DNA of 13,294 nt. It comes from Actinomycetes bacterium (GTDB lineage: Bacteria > Actinomycetota > Actinomycetes > S36-B12 > UBA10799). The stretch is taken from the NCBI GenBank assembly GCA_029779995.1, contig JAKOZM010000111.1:1-13294 (forward strand). Reading direction: 5' to 3'. Numbering within the stretch: the first letter of the stretch is position 1; each line of letters opens with the position of its first letter. The translations under genes were made by a program, and so were the position numbers. Shown here piece by piece: positions 12,256 to 13,294 of the stretch. The notes under the pieces are model-generated. The model was not told where the DNA came from. It did no database searches and was given only the letters and a program-made list of their open reading frames with translations.

Positions 12256-13294
12256 GTGTCGACGCTTGAGGAACTGCTGGACAACTTGCTCTTTGCTTCG
12301 CGAAGCAAGACCGAGCAGGGCAGCAAGTTCGAGGCCCTCATGGCGTCCTACCTGCGCACGGCGCCGGAGTATGCCGACCGGTTCGGCGAGGTACATCTGT
12401 GGCAGGACTGGCCGGGGCGTCAGGGGCGCGACACGGGGATCGACCTGGTCGCCCGGGACCTGGTCACGGGTGGGTGGTGTGCGATCCAGTGCAAGTTCTA
12501 TGCCCCGGACCAGCACCTGGCGAAGAAGGACATCGACTCGTTTATCGCAGCGAGCAACACGGCGTCGTTCACCTCGCGGATGGTCATCTCGACTGCCCGG
12601 GACTGGGGAACCAACCTTGAGGCGCAGATGGCTACGCTCACCCCGCCGGTGGTCCGGGTCGGCGTTCACGACCTCCTCGAATCCAAGGTCGACTGGTCGG
12701 CGATCGACTGGAATGCCCCGATCGAGACCTTCCTGCCGACGACGGGCAAGAAGACGCTGCGCCCGCACCAGCGCGAGGCCAAGGACGCCGTCCTCGGCGG
12801 ACTCCTCACCCACGACCGTGGCCAGCTCGTCATGGCCTGCGGCACGGGTAAGACGTTCACCAGCCTGAAGATCGCCGAGCAGGTCGCCCTCGACAACAAG
12901 GCACGAGCGACCCAGGTCCTCTTCCTCGTCCCGAGCATCCAGCTCCTCAACCAGACCTTGCGCGAGTGGAAGCAGGAGAGCGAGATCCCGTTCCGGGCGT
13001 TCGCGGTCTGCTCGGACAACAAGGTCGGCCGACGCACGAGTGAGGACGTCGGGGTCCAGGACTTGATCTATCCGGCGACGACCGACACCGCCGCCCTCGC
13101 GCGGGAGCTACGCACACGGCATACCGACGAGGCGTTCACGGTCGTGTTCTCGACCTACCAGAGCATCGACGTCGTCGCCCGCGCGCAAGCCCAGGGGATG
13201 CCGGACTTCGATCTCATCATCTGTGACGAGGCGCACCGCACGACCGGGGTCACCCTGGCGGGGGAGGATGAGTCGGCGTTCGTGAGGGTCCACT
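12256..13294 (+). CDS. Type ISP-like restriction enzyme: Mrr nuclease + SF2 helicase (partial, runs off right edge)
   Basis: The first 346 residues of a large enzyme. GTG 12256 is chosen because AGAAGGAG ends 8 nt upstream and homology begins at once. Residues 20-140 are an Mrr-like endonuclease domain with D63 (TGIDLVARD) and Q78-C-K80 (CAIQCKFY). From 165 an SF2 helicase motor follows: LRPHQREA (Q-tip), Walker A MACGTGKT (193-200), VLFLVPSIQLL (221-231), TVVFSTYQSI (295-304) and the DEAH box IICDEAH (321-327). This order is that of single-chain Type ISP enzymes such as LlaBIII/LlaGI, which in full length (about 1,500-1,600 aa) continue with a methyltransferase and a target-recognition domain. 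Those parts lie outside the window, so a nuclease-helicase without methylase is still possible. It would cut unmodified invading DNA. Confidence 0.85.
   Translation, partial: MSTLEELLDNLLFASRSKTEQGSKFEALMASYLRTAPEYADRFGEVHLWQDWPGRQGRDTGIDLVARDLVTGGWCAIQCKFYAPDQHLAKKDIDSFIAASNTASFTSRMVISTARDWGTNLEAQMATLTPPVVRVGVHDLLESKVDWSAIDWNAPIETFLPTTGKKTLRPHQREAKDAVLGGLLTHDRGQLVMACGTGKTFTSLKIAEQVALDNKARATQVLFLVPSIQLLNQTLREWKQESEIPFRAFAVCSDNKVGRRTSEDVGVQDLIYPATTDTAALARELRTRHTDEAFTVVFSTYQSIDVVARAQAQGMPDFDLIICDEAHRTTGVTLAGEDESAFVRVH

Noticed and set aside
12227..12868. A 213-codon plus-strand frame over the start of the restriction gene
   Set aside because: Out of frame with the Mrr and helicase motifs; Arg/Ser-rich shadow.

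Overview
The window looks like accessory DNA from a high-GC Gram-positive actinomycete, probably part of an integrative conjugative element or genomic island. The evidence is high GC at third codon positions, GTG and TTG starts, ATGA-type gene overlaps, a conjugation-type cell-wall hydrolase, an intact insertion sequence, a decayed transposition gene and a restriction-modification gene, all within 13.3 kb. No tRNA, rRNA or CRISPR array is visible.

Layout. (1) Positions 1-1702, plus strand: the tail of a probable conjugation ATPase, then a secreted three-domain wall hydrolase (M23 peptidase, lytic transglycosylase, NlpC/P60), as expected for a Gram-positive type IV secretion locus. (2) 1706-3122: a complete 1417-bp ISL3-family element with 24-bp imperfect inverted ends and an exact 8-bp target duplication (ACTAACGT). 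It landed on the hydrolase stop codon without destroying it. A long hairpin masks the transposase ribosome binding site. (3) 3131-3375: a short convergent intergenic region with a possible coding remnant and a weak hairpin. (4) 11737 down to 3376, minus strand: eight consecutive genes. In transcription order they are an unrecognised 257-aa protein; an E2-like ubiquitin-conjugating-fold protein with two N-terminal tandem repeats; a JAMM/JAB isopeptidase-like protein; a ThiF/E1-like adenylating enzyme; a HerA/FtsK-type ATPase; an SPFH/band-7-like protein; a small protein with a PD-(D/E)XK nuclease-like motif; and a small tryptophan-rich protein with lectin/propeller-like repeats. A 23-bp palindrome with a third half-site lies just before the E2-like gene. 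(5) 11738-12255: mostly non-coding, with a frameshifted IstB (IS21-type) remnant. (6) 12256 to the right edge, plus strand: the first 346 residues of a single-chain restriction enzyme resembling Type ISP (Mrr-like nuclease plus SF2 helicase).

How the genes may work together. The E2-JAB-E1 order matches the E2, deubiquitinase and E1 genes of bacterial ubiquitin-like (Bil-type) antiphage operons, but no obvious ubiquitin-like gene is present. These genes are tightly coupled to a HerA-type motor, an SPFH-like scaffold, a nuclease-like effector and a possible lectin or immunity protein. My inference is that this is an uncharacterised defence or inter-cell conflict system, in which a ubiquitin-like modification controls a ring ATPase or scaffold that handles a nuclease effector. 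The element's conjugation and restriction genes fit that setting. The domain calls are read from motifs by eye; the system-level role is a hypothesis.
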